Source of the DNA: Tetrastigma voinierianum
Lineage: Eukaryota; Streptophyta; Magnoliopsida; Vitales; Vitaceae
Assembly (NCBI GenBank): GCA_016808115.1
Contig: JAEQBH010001850.1
Location: 1,227,497-1,291,496, forward strand
Reading direction: 5' to 3'
DNA length: 64,000 bases
The position numbers and the translations under genes are program-made. The first letter of the stretch is position 1. Every line of letters begins with the position of its first letter. This document shows, in pieces, positions 21,850 through 34,399 of this stretch. Below the pieces are notes generated by a model. It was not told the origin of the DNA. It searched no databases and saw nothing but the letters and a program-made list of their open reading frames with translations.

Positions 21850-22500
21850 CGGCTGTGTTGAGGCTGTGGAGGAATGCGCGTAATCCTCCTATTCCAGCGA
21901 TTGGGATTTATGCTGTCACAAAACCTGGGATCCACTATCTTTGGGGCAATCCCTCCTCATATGTCATTTGTTGGCAATGGTAGCCTGTCTGCCCATCGAC
22001 CCGGCAACCACAACTCGTCTTCTTGATTGGGTAGGTTGTCCTTGCAAGTTTGCGCCTCTGGTAGGCGATCCCAAGTCGAAAGTGTCCGGTACAGTCGGCA
22101 TAAATAACATCACACACCTTGCATGACTAAATGCCCCATCCTGGCCTTGGTCCTTATAACCTTGGCCCTGTCTTTGAGGTCCGTGTGAAACAGAAGTCTT
22201 CTGCTTCTTTCCCTGGTTGGAAGAGGATGAATCTTCCTTCCTCTTAGTACCAGCACCCATATCTTGGATGCCTTATGTGTCATCTACTCCTGCTTCTATG
22301 GTCAATGGAGGATGATGTGCTCCTAAACGCTGGAGGTCGTTTAACATACCCTAGCTCACTATTACTTTGCTGTCTGATCAATGATGACTCTGATCTATTG
22401 CCTCAATAAAAGGCCTGTGGTCAGCGGAGTGGTGCACGACCAATACCTCGTGGACGACCTCTACGTCCTAGCCCTTGACTAGCCATCTACACATGTCAAA
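21850..22500 (-). pseudogene. Element E gag C-terminal region
   Basis: The minus-strand frame 21964-22260 is rich in K, R, Q and S (KRKEDSSSSNQGKKQKT, then PQRQGQGYKDQGQ) and is followed, in a neighbouring frame, by a cysteine-containing segment where a CCHC zinc knuckle would lie. This composition is typical of gypsy gag upstream of the knuckle. The N-terminal gag is not readable. Confidence 0.6.
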
Positions 22501-23247
22501 TGGCGAGTTAAGTTTTAATGCAGTATCTCTAAGGAACAAACCACAGCCCGAGACTATTCACATACAGAAAATATTTCATACACAATGTCCATGCATTCAT
22601 AGATAATGTAAGACAATAAGTTCATATATTAAATCATATTCTTAAAAAAAAATTATTTCATTTTTTTTAAAAAAAAAAACCTAATAAACAATGCTCATAA
22701 GCGGTGTCCCCCAAACGTGCGAGTCAGCTGAGTAGGGTTGTCACGGTCTTTACCACGACTGGCGTGTGCACCTTCAATGTCTTCAGTGCCAGGTATCGCC
22801 TGTGGCGTGTCGTGTAGCGGCTGGGCGTGTCGTGGCCCTCCGGCCGTGTCGCGCATGTGCCGATCTCGTGTCGTGTGATGCATGCCGTCTTCTTCTTGCG
22901 CCACATCTTGGCTGGTGCTACTCCGTTCTGACCCTCCTAATCCGTCTCATGTATCATAACCGCGAAACCATTCCCACGCTGTGAGTGACCAGCCTCCGTG
23001 CCGTGGCGTGTCCTTGATGCCGGCGCCCGTGCTCCTTGGTATTTGTTACCACTATCGCGTGCTTGTTGCCTGCCTTCGTGTCTGGTCGCCCAACCACGAT
23101 ACAACATTTGTGCTCATTGACTCCCACATTGACCAATTGCAGCCTGTGGCTGCCCGCATCTGCGTCACGGGCGGCCGTGTCGTGGCCTCTGGCGGAGTGT
23201 CGCTAAGCACAGGCGCCATGTCAGCCCAGGTGTTCCACATTCTTATT
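22500..23247. other. Element E 5' region, no domain recognised
   Basis: Includes an A-rich run (22640-22680) and a GC-richer part (22690-23240) with recurring CGTGTCGTGGC motifs. Frames on both strands look like composition artefacts. It should be E's gag N-terminus or leader but nothing confirms it. Confidence 0.45.
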
Positions 23248-26200
23248 TATCACGCCCCAGATCAGGCTGGGCAAGTTAGGCGGATCGAACCCCGAAGTAC
23301 GGGAGGGCGTGTATCTATCTTATATCTATATACTTAAGCTGGGACTCTTAATTGTACATTCTTTCAGGCAGAGTACTGTACACATGATTATACAAATAAT
23401 TCTGTAAAAACAAAATCATTTTATACATACAAAGAACTACCCTTTGGAGTGGTATCCGTCACAATCTATACACATATCTGAGAGTCCCTTTACTTGTACT
23501 GTCTGATTTTACTATTCTGAAGACGGAGAGATTGCGGAGCGTGTTTGATGAGCACATATCTACGAGTCGGCTGCTTTGTTGATGTGGAATGTCACGTCAC
23601 TCATCCTTGTCTTACGCTCACAGTACTACGGATTGAACACCGTGCTAAACTCTGCTCGGTAGAACGTAAGCATGAATGACCACGATAAGCGTATCACGAA
23701 GCTTATACATATGCATATTATCTATCATACATATTGATATAACTTTAATTACTTATCATCTACGCATTTCTATTTATGTCAATCTTTTACGATACATATT
23801 CTATGTCTTTGGCCTATCTCTTATCTATACTTTTCTTGTATTCCTATTTCTATACTTTTATATTCCTATACTTGTCATGTGTTTATCTTTCACACTTGTG
23901 CGTATGTCTTTTCAATGTTCTAATCTTTTGGGTTACATATCGTAATACAGTCTATGTCTTTTCATCTTCGGTTCTTTGATTTATTGCATTCTTCACTTTC
24001 ATACTTGTACTATTGTATACTTTCCTATTATAGGTGTTCATCTTGTACTTTTCATATCCTGACACCATGCTATTCCTATGCTTCCTATACATTTATGCGT
24101 TCTTATTCTATCTATCTACTTTGTACTTTTGTATAGCATTACTTTCCTTGTGTTCATATACTTATTTACATATCAATTTATCTTAGTACTACTTGTTCTT
24201 GTAATTATACGTACTTTCATACGCATAAGCGAGTGCTATGCTTCTATCAAGTGCCTCTTTATTCATATCATTTCCTTTTTGGTTTCATGTCTGGAGAAAT
24301 GCAACAGAAGCGGATCACGGGAAGTATGTGTCTTAAGAAAGTCTTATCTGTATCTGTGATGATCTTTGTGCAATTAATACCGAAGGTATCATCTTCATGC
24401 GAGGCGAGTGACCTATGTCTCATACTATCGGTGCAGAAGGTACTATCCATGCGAGCGGTGATCTGGCATGTGTGGTGACCACTTGCGGGGCCACTGATCA
24501 GCTTGGGATCTATATCATCGTGACCAGGCCTCGATATCTGTCTGTAGATATCTTTGCGGCATACGTATCTTCCTATAGGCATGCCCTATCTATCCTCACT
24601 GAGGTCTAAGCGGACAATGAGGCTTTATTACATTTTGCATGCATATCTCATAAGCATGAATAACTATTGTTATCATAATTGCTTATGCATATATACTATC
24701 ATTACTTTACTGTATTCTGATTCTCATATCTGTAGTTTTTATATTACGGTTCTCATATATCTCTATATTACATATATTCATATCTTTTTCTATCATTTAG
24801 TTTTGTCTATCATATTTCATGAATGCATCTATGCACTCTTGTAATCATATATTCATATATAGCTTTCTATATTCATATCTCTTTATATCAGTCATGCATT
24901 ATAACATTTATACATTTCTATCATGATTTAACTATTCTTGTACTTTCTATATTCCTATCATGTATACTTTACTCATTCATATATTAATACATGTACCTAT
25001 CATTCATGCACATGTACTCATTTCTATGCTTTGTCATCTTTTCTTTATCTCTATTGGTCTTATTTACATATTCACATCATGTGTTCTAGCATGTTCCATT
25101 TTATTCATTTCGGTATAACTATCATATATTCCTATCATTTAAAGTATTACTGTCATGTCTTGCTATCTATTTCATGCTTTCTATATTTCTATCATGAATT
25201 TCCATCTATTTGTTTATGCATGACAATCATATGTTCACATTGTATACTCTTATATTCATATGTGCCACTTTTCTATCATTCGGGTACTGTAGGCTATCAT
25301 ATCTTATGTATATCCTATCATATCTTATAACTTATACCTATCATTCTTATGACATATCCTATACTCATATCATATTCATGTTTTATGAACCCATCTATAC
25401 ATATTGCATTTTCTATATATTCCTTGTTCATGGCTATTACATATAGCATCATATACTTATAGTATGATGTCTATGAGATCACACCTCATTCATATATTCT
25501 CATTCTTTTATGAATCTGGTTATTTAGAGTGGAATCAATCCAATCGGATCATCCAGGCTAAAGTTATGGCATTTTTATCTTAACTAGTCATTTACCGATT
25601 TTCTAGGAACAGTTTGTATTACTCCATTTTCCGGGGTCTTAACTTCGCTATTTTGACAATAGGTCCTTGTACTTATTTAAAGCTAAGGTGCTAGGGTTCT
25701 TCGACTGGAATCACCCGATTCGAACAGAGACTCGAGATACGTCAGAACAACTCGGACTACTCTATGTTCAATTGATGCAGAATTTGACTTGAACATGGCT
25801 CTACTTTGAGTGAATTTTTGGGCCATAGAGTCAGATTTGGAGATACTTATTAAATATGTTTTGTTCTCCTTGAAGTCTATTTTAAGTAGCCACTTGAATC
25901 ACTCCAAATCGGATAAGAAATGAGCAAGTTATGTGCAAAATACAAAACTGGTCAAAATAGGAGAAAACCAGGAATTAAGTTGTACCGGTAGAACCTTTAC
26001 TGCAGGTGAACAACCAAAATCGACGAATCAAAGTTGCACGGTAGAACTTCAACTTGTACCGGTAGAAGACACGAGAATGCCCAGAATGGGTGTTTTCTCA
26101 CATTTTCCATATTTTGATCCTCGATTCAACTCACATGCTTCATCACCTTGAAGACCACTTGATTCATCCTTATGATCTCTTTTCTACTCAATTTATCCAT

Positions 26201-26950
26201 TCCAATCCTTCTCTTATTTCAAAGATAGCCTATCATGAGTTTCTTGGCTCATTCTAACTATGGGTCTTAACTACATATAAGCTAAACCAAAGGATTTGTT
26301 AGGGTTTAGTCTAAACCCTAACTCAATTGCTTGTCATTAACCATGAATCCACCCTCAGGGAGGATTTCTACTTTCTTATTAGTTTAGGTTTTTACCAAAC
26401 TTACTTTTAGAATTCTAGGGTTGGAGAAATCCCAGCAAAACCCTAGGTTTGAGACAATAAAATAATCATCAATTGTATGGAAAAACAATTCCAAGCTTTA
26501 AAAGCCCATGTAGTTCCATACCTTAGTTTGGCTTTGATCTTGGCTCCTCCTTCTTCCTCTTCTCTTCTTCTTCTTCCTCTTCCTCTTCCTCTTCCTCTTC
26601 TTCTCTTCTCTCCCGTTTTTTCTCTCTTTTGGAGACCAAATTTGGTCTTAAAACCCATGTTTGTTAAGGCCATGTTTGGCCAAGACAAAAACTCATTTTT
26701 GACTTTTAACTTTCTCATTTTGCATTTAAGCCCTTCAATTCTTTATTATTTCTATTCCATCTTCTCTCTATTTGCCTTTTAATCCCATCTCTTCATCTTA
26801 TAACACTTAAGTCCTCAAGTGGTAAATTACCACTTTACCCTTGGCTCAATTAATTCGGGTCTCTACAATTTTATTTCAGAAAATTTGAAATTTGGCTTAT
26901 AATATACCACAAACGAGTCCAAGCTATTTAGGTATATTTGAGAATGTCTG
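23248..26950 (+). mobile_element. Long LTR, copy A (about 3.7 kb), nested in E
   Basis: Shares ordered similarity with copies B (reverse) and C: start TATCACGCCCC (C: TGTCACGCCC), then GGAGTGGTATCC, GAGCACATATCTACGAG and a TTGAACACC...GTGCTAA block. Later come a block starting AAAGTTATGGCATTTT, CTTTGAGTGAATTT, AAATCGGATAAGAAATGA and a pyrimidine tract, ending near GGTATATTTGAGAATGT. The middle (23660-25480) is a low-complexity stretch rich in TCATAT and CTTTC. No internal domain and no clean target duplication were seen, so it may be a solo LTR with eroded ends. Confidence 0.7.
26550..26616 (+). repeat. CTT-rich polypyrimidine tract in LTR A
   Basis: A (CTTCCT)n-like tract. It occupies the same relative place as the pyrimidine tract at 43640-43735 in LTR C and the purine tract at 34806-34866 in reverse-oriented LTR B, so it is an inherited part of the LTR. 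It produces shadow frames on both strands. Confidence 0.75.
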
Positions 26951-27068
26951 TCTGTATGTCCACGACTCTGTCTATCAAATATCGTGACAGCCTCAACAAA
27001 TAGGTAGTAATCCAGCCTTCACACACCTTTTTTTTCCTCGTCATTTTTCCTTTTCCAGCTCTGTAAGA

Positions 27069-27148
<80 letters not shown>

Positions 27149-27469
27149 ACTCTATATATATATATATATATATATATATTTCATGTCTTCCAATAGAACA
27201 AAATAAATTCATTAAATTTTTTTCTGTTTCACCTGCCAAGTAAAGCACAAAAAAAAATCTCCTCGACATTTATTTTTCCTATGTGTTATTCACCAAGCAC
27301 ACAAACCACATGACATACCTGACCTGTCATCACACATCAATCATCAAAATGCCTGAGGAATCGTGATCTAACCCATGGCCATCAAGTCCTAAGTAATCGT
27401 ATACCTAACTTATTGATACTAGTTATACTTTTGTATCAGGCATTAAACTCTGGTATTTACAAGCCCTAA
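26951..27469. other. Element E leader remnant with (AT)n
   Basis: Sequence between LTR A and the E primer-binding site. Apart from the AT run at 27071-27180, nothing recognisable. Confidence 0.5.
27071..27180. repeat. (AT)n microsatellite, about 105 bases
   Basis: AT dinucleotide run with a single short interruption (CTACTC near 27148). Confidence 0.95.
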
Positions 27470-27480
27470 GCTCGATACCA
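27470..27480 (-). other. Primer-binding site of element E
   Basis: GCTCGATACCA on the plus strand, i.e. TGGTATCGAGC on the minus strand. It is one base short of the tRNA-Met primer-binding site TGGTATCAGAGC and sits three bases from the inferred end of the 5' LTR. Confidence 0.65.
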
Positions 27481-27483
27481 AGT

Positions 27484-29244
27484 TGTGAAGGCGGTATCGG
27501 ACTAAACAAGGATACACTTATCGAGCTCCCAGTGTCGTTTACCTTAGCATTGATCTGGTGTGGCGCTGATCGAGGTGTCGTTGTAATCAGATCGACTTCT
27601 TGAATATCTGTTTCCGTATTATGAGGCTGTCACATGAGTAAAGTAGTAAACAGGCGTGCATAAATCTTCATCAAACATACATCAACTATATAACAATGGT
27701 TCGAGGATTATTACATTACTCTCTTAACCAAAACATATATCAAAAGTTAGAGTTCTAATACATGTTTCCTGAAAATGTCAAAGCCAAAATGGCTTTCTTA
27801 AGCGACCTACAGTGAGCGTCGTCCTCTGTACCTCCATGTGCACGAAATAATGATCCCTCGACAGGGTGAGCAAAGCCCAGTAGTGATAATCTCCTACATG
27901 GGTTACTCCCCACCTAAATGCACATGTCATGGCAACCAAACACACTCAAGAAAATACATGATCCTACTTGAATGTTTACATGCCAAACGCGTATCTCGAG
28001 TCTCATCATTTCATAAGCGTCTAAGCAATGCGAGCAAAATACAGTTTTCAAAACAAAATATTTTTGTTCTTGAAAACAAATACCGAGTTTCGGTAAATAT
28101 ATTGGACTACCCTACGAGGCGAATTGCGAGATAATATTTCCGAATAGTCATGGGTCCGCCTCCGAGATGAACTGTTGGACCACTCTCCAAGGCAATTCTT
28201 CGGAAAATCTTCCTTGAAATTTCTTTCACAACCATTTTTACTTTTCTTTCATTTTCGTGTCATGCACTCACACCTATCGTTCTAGGGTGCCCCGGTGCAT
28301 ATGGAATGCATTATGTCATTTCCAAACAATTCATGCTAATATAGTTTACATGTATATATTAACAAAATTCAATTCACATAATTCATGTTATTGATTTACA
28401 ATCGAAATAACACGAGTAAGCTCACATAGGCTAATAACAATCCAAGCAATTCATTTTGAATCACCCAGGCCACAAAGTGCCACAGTAAATCACGTGAGCG
28501 GTGAAAACTCAGGCTCGGCAACACATTCACGGCCACCTAAATAAGTTTCTTCGCTCGGTTCAAAGATTTTGAGGCCAGAAAACCTGATCATCAGACTCAG
28601 CAGTCCCCACGTCCATTAAAATGGCTCTTAGCCAAATAATAAACCAAGTAGGAAAAGATCCCTACCTCTTGGAGTTGTCGGAACTCCACAAAATCGGTGC
28701 CCACGAGTAGCCCTTGCCGCGTAGAGCAACTTTGCTTCTTAATCCGACGAAGCAGAGCGGTCGAAACCTTGAAATTTAAGAAAGAAGTCACTCTTTCTCT
28801 CTCTCTAAATGGATTATTTATTCGCGCGTTTGGCGATTTCCATGGAGAAGATGGAGTTTTGTCTTATTTATTTGAATCTTTTTAGTAATTCCATCCTTGT
28901 CCCTTTAAGTGACTTAATGGGCCTTTTTGACACTTGAAAAACCCCTTCAGTCATTCATCTCCATCATCACTAATCATACAACATGTGTCACATGGGTACA
29001 TGTAGTAGAGTGACTTTTGTCATCACATATCTCTCACAATCCGATCATCGACACCAGGCACTCGATTGCCTCGAAAAGCGCGTGAAATTACATTGTCTCG
29101 GAATTCGACGAAATTAAACGATGGTATTTAGATTTGACGATTCAACGGTGGTCTGTTTGTCATCAAGATCTAGAAAAAATTATTTTGACCCCGAAATTAT
29201 CATTTACCGCTTTTTCGAGAAAATTAGAATTTTCGGGTTCCACA
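27484..29244 (-). repeat. Element E 5' LTR
   Basis: Pairs with 16570-18309 over most of its length. It starts TGTGAAGGC on the plus strand and ends GGTTCCACA, followed by the TGAGG target duplication. The first 70 bases or so align poorly with the other LTR, so the left boundary is less certain than the right. Confidence 0.75.
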
Positions 29245-29249
29245 TGAGG

Positions 29250-29569
29250 CACAGTGGAGGAAGCAAGACAAAACAGGCTATAAAATGAGGCAGCGCGCAC
29301 AACAGCATGCATGGGCCGTGTGCATGCACTGGCAAGGCTCAAGAGCGGGGCATGAGTGCAAGGCATCAGGCGGTTTGATTCATGTTAAAAACCTATGTAA
29401 AGGGCGGGTTGTGCCTTGGGGGTTTTAATTTCATGGGTGTAAAGGGTTGAGGTATTTACGGTTTTTAATTAATATTTATGCCAAAATATTCCATTATACC
29501 TCCTCAGCCAGTTTGATGTCTCCTCAAGAATTTATGAAAATGGCACAAATACTCTTTAAGGGGGGAGCA
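29250..29569 (+). mobile_element. D 3' untranslated region 0 and polypurine tract
   Basis: GGAGGAAGCAAGACAAAAC and following sequence match 32440-32758 and 44455-44770. It ends in the polypurine tract AAGGGGGGAGCA (29558-29569) directly before LTR1. A minus-strand frame starting MPCTHA (29163-29366) recurs in all three copies. Confidence 0.75.
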
Positions 29570-30645
29570 TGTATTGAGGGAAAATGGGGGGCCATGGCCA
29601 TTCCATGGGCGCACCTCGCCTTGGCCTTAGAGGCATGGCCGGGAAAATAGATGCAGTGGGAAAAGAGGCATAGGCTCCACGACATGCATGTTGCCTACGA
29701 TAGTACAAGAGCAGCGCATTGGTGCACTGTAGAGGCTGCGTAAAGGCTACAGCGCCTGAGGGCGTGTCTGAGGCAGCGCAGGTAGCGCACGGCGCATCTG
29801 AAACAACGCCCGAGCGTGGCCCGCCGAAGCGAGTGTGCTCAAGCGGTGTGTAGGCGACATCAGGAGTGATTCATAGAGCTCACGCGAACACTAGCCAATG
29901 ATGTTACATGGCTTGGATTGAGATGGGGTGCCTTGAAAGACCCACTAGGGCAAGCATGGGAGCAGCACCATGCGCCCAGCACTGAGTAGGAGCAGTGCAC
30001 ACCTAAGAAACAATTGGCCCAATCAGTCGGTGGCGCTTAGACAATGAGGCATGTCAAAGAGCCAGCACATGCAGTAGCAAACCGATGCATAAAGCCTCAA
30101 CAAGTTCCTTGAATAGGCAAGAGCGATTGAGGCGGTGCTATAAATCTGGAAGCATGCTACTTCTAGAGACTCGGATCGTGGGAGGTTGCAGTCCACCCCA
30201 TAGAGAAGGTGCGAGTGGGGCAAGTGAGTGGGGGATAGTGGGCAATTGTGGGCGGTTACCCCAAATTGACCCACGTTGAAGCCGTTATTAGGCGATTACC
30301 CTAAAATGGCCGTTTTTAAGTGGCTTATATAAATCGAGGCCAGGATGAGTATCATCTGATCTAAAGAAAGGGTTGAGAGAAGGGAGAGGGATCCCTGTGA
30401 GAGATTTGGGAGTAGTTCCTTCTCTAGTCCCAGGGTTTGTAGGTGTAGAGGCACTATAGTGGACTTTGGTAGTTTTGTAGATGAAGAGTGAGCATCAATA
30501 AAATTGCGGATCCAGTTCCCTAACCTTGTCTCTTTCTCTTATATGTTGTGTTGTGGGGAAACTTTGAATCAGGTTGACTAAGTTGAGGGATTAGCACCGC
30601 TCATCCTGGTGGAAAATTTAGAGGGATTTTCAAGGGTACATGACA
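29570..30645 (+). repeat. D LTR1
   Basis: Starts TGTATTGAGGG after a polypurine tract and ends TACATGACA. Its landmarks are a GCGC-rich variable stretch (29700-29850), a TATA box (30326-30334), AATAAA (30497-30502) and the conserved end GAGGGATTTTCAAGGG. LTR2 and LTR3 share these blocks. Confidence 0.75.
30326..30334 (+). promoter_or_regulatory. TATA box of D LTR1
   Basis: TATATAAAT in GGCTTATATAAATCG. LTR2 reads TATGCAAAT and LTR3 TATGTAAAT at the same place, so only LTR1 keeps a consensus box. Confidence 0.55.
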
Positions 30646-30652
30646 ATTAATT

Positions 30653-31700
30653 ATCATGAATGTAGTGAAAATGAAGGAAATAGTTTGCAAACTAGAATAA
30701 CTTATGGCGAGTGGAGGCGTGAAGAGACACAAATTCTTTGCCCAAGCGTAAGAGGCAATGAATGAACTTAAAGTTCAAAGGGATTTGGCCGAAAAACTTA
30801 CGGACCATGTGGAGGCACAGGTGGTGCCTTTGAAGGCTGAACTCCTAACCGTGAAGGAGAACCTCAATATGACCCTGCAGACATTGCAAGAGGATGTGGC
30901 CGTCTTAAAGAAGGCGGTGCTGTAGACATCCCCTTGGACCAGCGATCGCCATGAGGTAAGAGTCCACTGAACCAAAGGTTTGATGGAAATTTATAAGTGC
31001 CCGAAGGAATAGAGAATTTCTGCTGGGACATGGAGTGGTTCTTCAAGGCTACCCAAGTTGCTGATGAAAAGAAAGTCTCCATCACCGGTATGTACTTGAT
31101 GTGTGATGCAAAACTTTGGTGGGGCAGAGGCTGGGGAAGGGGATCTTAGAGTCAAGTACACCTCGAGATCTCCTTAGGAGACTCACGAGCTTCTGGAACT
31201 CAAGGAGCAGTTCCTCCCCACCAATGCGGCATGGTTGGCTCGAGAGTCTTTGAGAAGGCTAAAACAGACGAGGACCATGCGGGATTATGTCAATGAGTTC
31301 AGTTCCTTGATGTTGGATATCAAAAAAATGTCCGAGGACGACAAGTTATTTAACTTTGTTTCTGGGTTGCAGGCATGGGCTCAGACAGAGTTAAAGAGGT
31401 AAGGAGTGAAAGACTTGGCTGCTGCCATGGAAGCAACGGATTGCTTGGTTGACTACAAACTGTTGGGGACAACAGTTGTTGGGCATAAACCTAAGACGGG
31501 CGGATCTAGAAAACAAAAGGCGATTGGGAAGCCTTCTGACTAGACAAAGGGGAAGAAGGAAAGCGTCTTTGCCACTCGAGGCGGGTGATATAAGTCAGAA
31601 TGGACAGCAGACATCCAAGCCAATTGGGTGTTTCATTTGCCGAGACCCCCGCCCGAGCTAGAGGCTTGTCTAGAAGGAAAGTGTCACGCCCTCAAGCAAT
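30653..31700 (+). pseudogene. D gag, copy 1
   Basis: Plus-strand translation, in pieces: a coiled N-terminal segment MNELKVQRDLAEKLTDHVEA (from 30758), then the Ty3/gypsy gag core with ELLELKEQFLPTNAAW, RTMRDYVNEFSSLMLDIKKM and DDKLFNFVSGLQAWAQTELK (31180-31400), then a basic linker and a zinc-knuckle start GCFIC (31627). Gag proteins package the element RNA. A stop at about 30922 and others, with frame changes, make it a pseudogene. The protease follows at 31797. Confidence 0.8.
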
Positions 31701-31796
31701 GAAAGAGGACGGAGGACTCGATTGAGATATTTCGACACCTGACTTAACAGTTTACCGTGGTAAAACACCTTCCGTAAACCTAACCTTATTAACAAG

Positions 31797-32206
31797 TTGA
31801 TGTATGTTCTTGTTCAGGTAAATGGGGAGGTTATGAGGGCGATGGTGGACACAGGAGCAACTGAGTGTTGTTTTTCGAGAAGTATAGCGGCGGCTGTGGG
31901 TTTGATAGTGGAGCCTTATGCGAGTGTAGTCATTCCATTGAATGGTGAAGATCATAGAGTTGATGGCATGGCAAAAGCAGTTCCATTCTGGATGGGGGAT
32001 TGGGTAATGCTTGTGACTTCATGGTGATGTATCTACAGGACTTTGAGTTAGTACTTGGTATGGACTTCCTTATGGCGGAAAAAGTAGGGATCCTCCCCTA
32101 CGTAGGATCATTGGCGTTTTTGGAGTTTGGGACGCCTTATGTCGTAAAGACCATGCCGATGGAGGAAGGAGCAAATTTTGATTTGACCGGGATAGTTCTA
32201 CCTTAG
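31797..32206 (+). pseudogene. D retroviral-type aspartic protease, copy 1
   Basis: Frame 1 starts LMYVLVQVNGEVMRAMV and carries the active site DTGATECC. After a frame change at about 32010 it continues DFELVLGMDFLMAEKVGILP, the second conserved GMDFL motif of plant retropepsins, and ends at EEGANFDLTG (stop at 32206). The protease would cleave the gag polyprotein. No reverse transcriptase follows: the next 550 bases are untranslated sequence and then LTR2. Confidence 0.85.
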
Positions 32207-32758
32207 ATATAGGTGTTTGGCGAAGAGCCCAGCGACCAAGGTCTTGGTGATTAGAGTGTACCAAAGGTTAAATAATGAGAAGGCGAAAGTAGACAAGGTG
32301 AGGATGCGAGTCACCGGTCGACGGATGTCGACTTCATTTGGAGGGAATTGGGTTTGTTACCCCTCACGATTAGGTAATGGTTGAGTAAAGAGACACGATG
32401 GGGGTTTCCGAGGTTGATCTTGCACCCTTGAGGGCTGTTTAGTTTGGAAGGAAGCAAGACAAAAGCGAGGCCGTAAAATAAGGCGGCGCTGGCAGCATGC
32501 ATGGGCCGGGTGCGTGCACAGGCAAGGCTCAAGAGCAGGGCATGAGTGCAAGGCATCAGGCGGTTTGATTCATATTAAAAACCCTATGTAAAGGCGGGTT
32601 ATTGCCTTAGAGTTTTAATTTCATGGGTGCAAAAGGGGTTGAGGTATTTACGGTTTAATTAATATTTATGTAAATATTCCATTATACCTCCTCAACCAGT
32701 TTGATGTCTCCTCGAGAATTTCTTAAAATGACCTAAAATGCTCTTTAAGGGGGGAGTA
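32207..32758 (+). mobile_element. D 3' untranslated region 1 with conserved antisense frame
   Basis: Runs from the protease stop to the polypurine tract AAGGGGGGAGTA (about 32747-32758). Minus-strand frame 32311-32556 begins MPCTHALLLSLACARTRPMH and resembles the frames at 29163-29366 and 44286-44585. Antisense frames in the 3' region are known in some plant Ty3/gypsy (Tat-type) elements. Here it may only be shared descent without function. Confidence 0.6.
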
Positions 32759-33797
32759 TGTATTGAGGTAAAATGGGGAGCCATGGCCATGCCATGGGCG
32801 CACCCCGCCTTGGCCTTGGGGGCACGGTCGGGCAAATAGATGTAGTGGGAAAAGGGGCATGGGCTCCACGACATGCATGTTGCCTACGGTCAAACCTGGC
32901 TTGGCCTTGCATACAGGCTGCCTGGTAATGCAAAGCGGCGCAAAGGCGGTGCAGTAGTGCATGCGGCGGTGCGTAGAAATGTAGGGTAGCGCTGAATAGT
33001 GTGCGGCTGACATCGAGGTAATGCATTCCGACTACACGGACACTAGCCAATGATGGTACATGGCTTGGATTGAGATGGGGTGCCTTGAAAGACCCACTAG
33101 GGCGAGCATGGGAGCGGCACCATGCGCCCAACCATTGAGTAGGAGCAATGCACACCTAAGCAGCAGTTAGCCCTGATGGTCGGTGGTGCTTAGACAATGA
33201 GGCATGTCAAAGAGCCAGCACAGGCAATAGCAAACCTGTGCATAGAGCCTCAACATGTGCCTTGAATAGGCAGAAGCGGTTGAAAGCAGTTGAAGGTAGT
33301 TGCTATAAATTTGGAAGCATGACACCACTTCCTAGAGACTCGGATCATGGGCGGTTGCAGTCAATCCCATAGAGGAGGTGCGAGTGGGGCAAGTGAGTGG
33401 GTAATAGTGGGCGGTTGTGGGCGGTTGCCCCAGGCCTTACGTTTGGAGTAGTTGTGGGGCGGTTACCTAAAGCGCCCGTTTTGAGTGACTTATGCAAATC
33501 GAGACGGATGAGTGTAATCGTCTTTGAAGGGTTGAAAGGGAGAGGATCTCTATGAGATTTGGGAGTAGTTCAGCCCATAGTCCTAGGTTTGTAGGTCTCA
33601 GAGAGCCTTGTAGTGGATTTGGTAGTTTTGTAGATGAAGAGTGAGCATCAATAAAATTGCGGATCCAGTTCCCTAACCTTGTCTCTTTCTCTTGTATGTT
33701 GTGTTGTGGGAAAACGTTGAATCAAGTTGGCTAAGTTGGGGGCTTAGCACCGCATATCCTTGTGGAAAATTTAGAGGGATTTTCAAGGTATGCGGTG
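32759..33797 (+). repeat. D LTR2 (central LTR)
   Basis: Starts TGTATTGAGGT after the polypurine tract and ends near TTTTCAAGGTATGCGG. It serves as 3' LTR of internal region 1 and 5' LTR of internal region 2. The GCGC-rich part is shorter than in LTR1. Confidence 0.75.
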
Positions 33798-34399
33798 GTA
33801 TGGACGGATGGCCCCGGTGAGACAATGAAGGAAAGGGTTGCAAAATTGGAATAACTTATGGGTGAGTGGAACTGTGAAGAGGGCACAATTACTGCTTAGG
33901 CATCAGAGGCAATGAATGAACTTAGGGTTTAGAGGGATTTGGCTTAAAAACATACGAACCAGGTGGAGGCCTGAGTGGGTGCCTTTAAAAGTGAACTCAC
34001 AATTGTGGAGAACCTCGAATTTGACCACTACGAGACATTCTTGAGAGGATGTGGCCATCTTGAAGCGGTCACTGGCTGACATCCTTGGACCCGATGCTTA
34101 CCTGAGGTAGAGTCCACTGAGGCCAAAGGTTTTGATGGAAATTTAGAAGTGCGAAAGAGATGAAGAATTTCTATGGGACATGGAGTAGATCTTGAGGCTA
34201 CGAGTTCTTGATGAAGAGAAAGGTCTCCATCAACCAGGTATATTACTTGATGGGTGTTGGTGGAGGGCGGGAGGCGGGAAGGGATCTTGAGTGGTGGGCC
34301 AGATCTCCACTTGGGAGACTTTGGGCGGAAATCGAGCGGGTTCCTCCCACGGCGTGGTTGGCTCGGGAGTGCTGAAGGCTCGAACGAGACGGGGGACCT
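33798..34399 (+). pseudogene. D gag copy 2, 5' part
   Basis: Matches 30660-31270 in order (GGCAATGAATGAACTTA, GACATGGAGTRG, CTCCATCA, TTCCTCCCA) but with many one- and two-base indels. It stops at GGGGGACCT where LTR B is inserted and resumes at 39058. Confidence 0.75.

Larger units (their letters stand above)
16570..29244 (-). mobile_element. Element E: Ty3/gypsy chromovirus on the minus strand (12.7 kb)
   Basis: Two LTRs (16570-18309 and 27484-29244) flank an internal region whose minus-strand translation gives, in order, gag, protease, reverse transcriptase/RNase H, integrase and a chromodomain-type tail. TGAGG flanks both outer ends, a perfect 5-bp target duplication. The primer-binding site lies at 27470-27480 and the polypurine tract at 18310-18325, both as expected for minus-strand orientation. 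Order and tail sequence place it among chromoviruses, probably the Tekay/Del group. It is full of frameshifts and stops, and a long LTR (A) is nested between its gag and its 5' LTR. Host target: the D array. Confidence 0.85.

Noticed and set aside
22695..23337. Cluster of overlapping frames in E
   Set aside because: Located where gag N-terminus or leader should be, but no conserved gag motif is readable and all frames are equally open because of GC-richer sequence.
23676..25446. Series of Tyr/Ser/Leu-rich membrane-like frames
   Set aside because: Low-complexity TCATAT/CTATCAT sequence inside LTR A; hydrophobicity follows from composition.
26443..26782. Opposed Arg/Glu-rich and Leu/Pro-rich frames
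   Set aside because: They reflect the CTT-rich tract of LTR A, which recurs in LTRs B and C.
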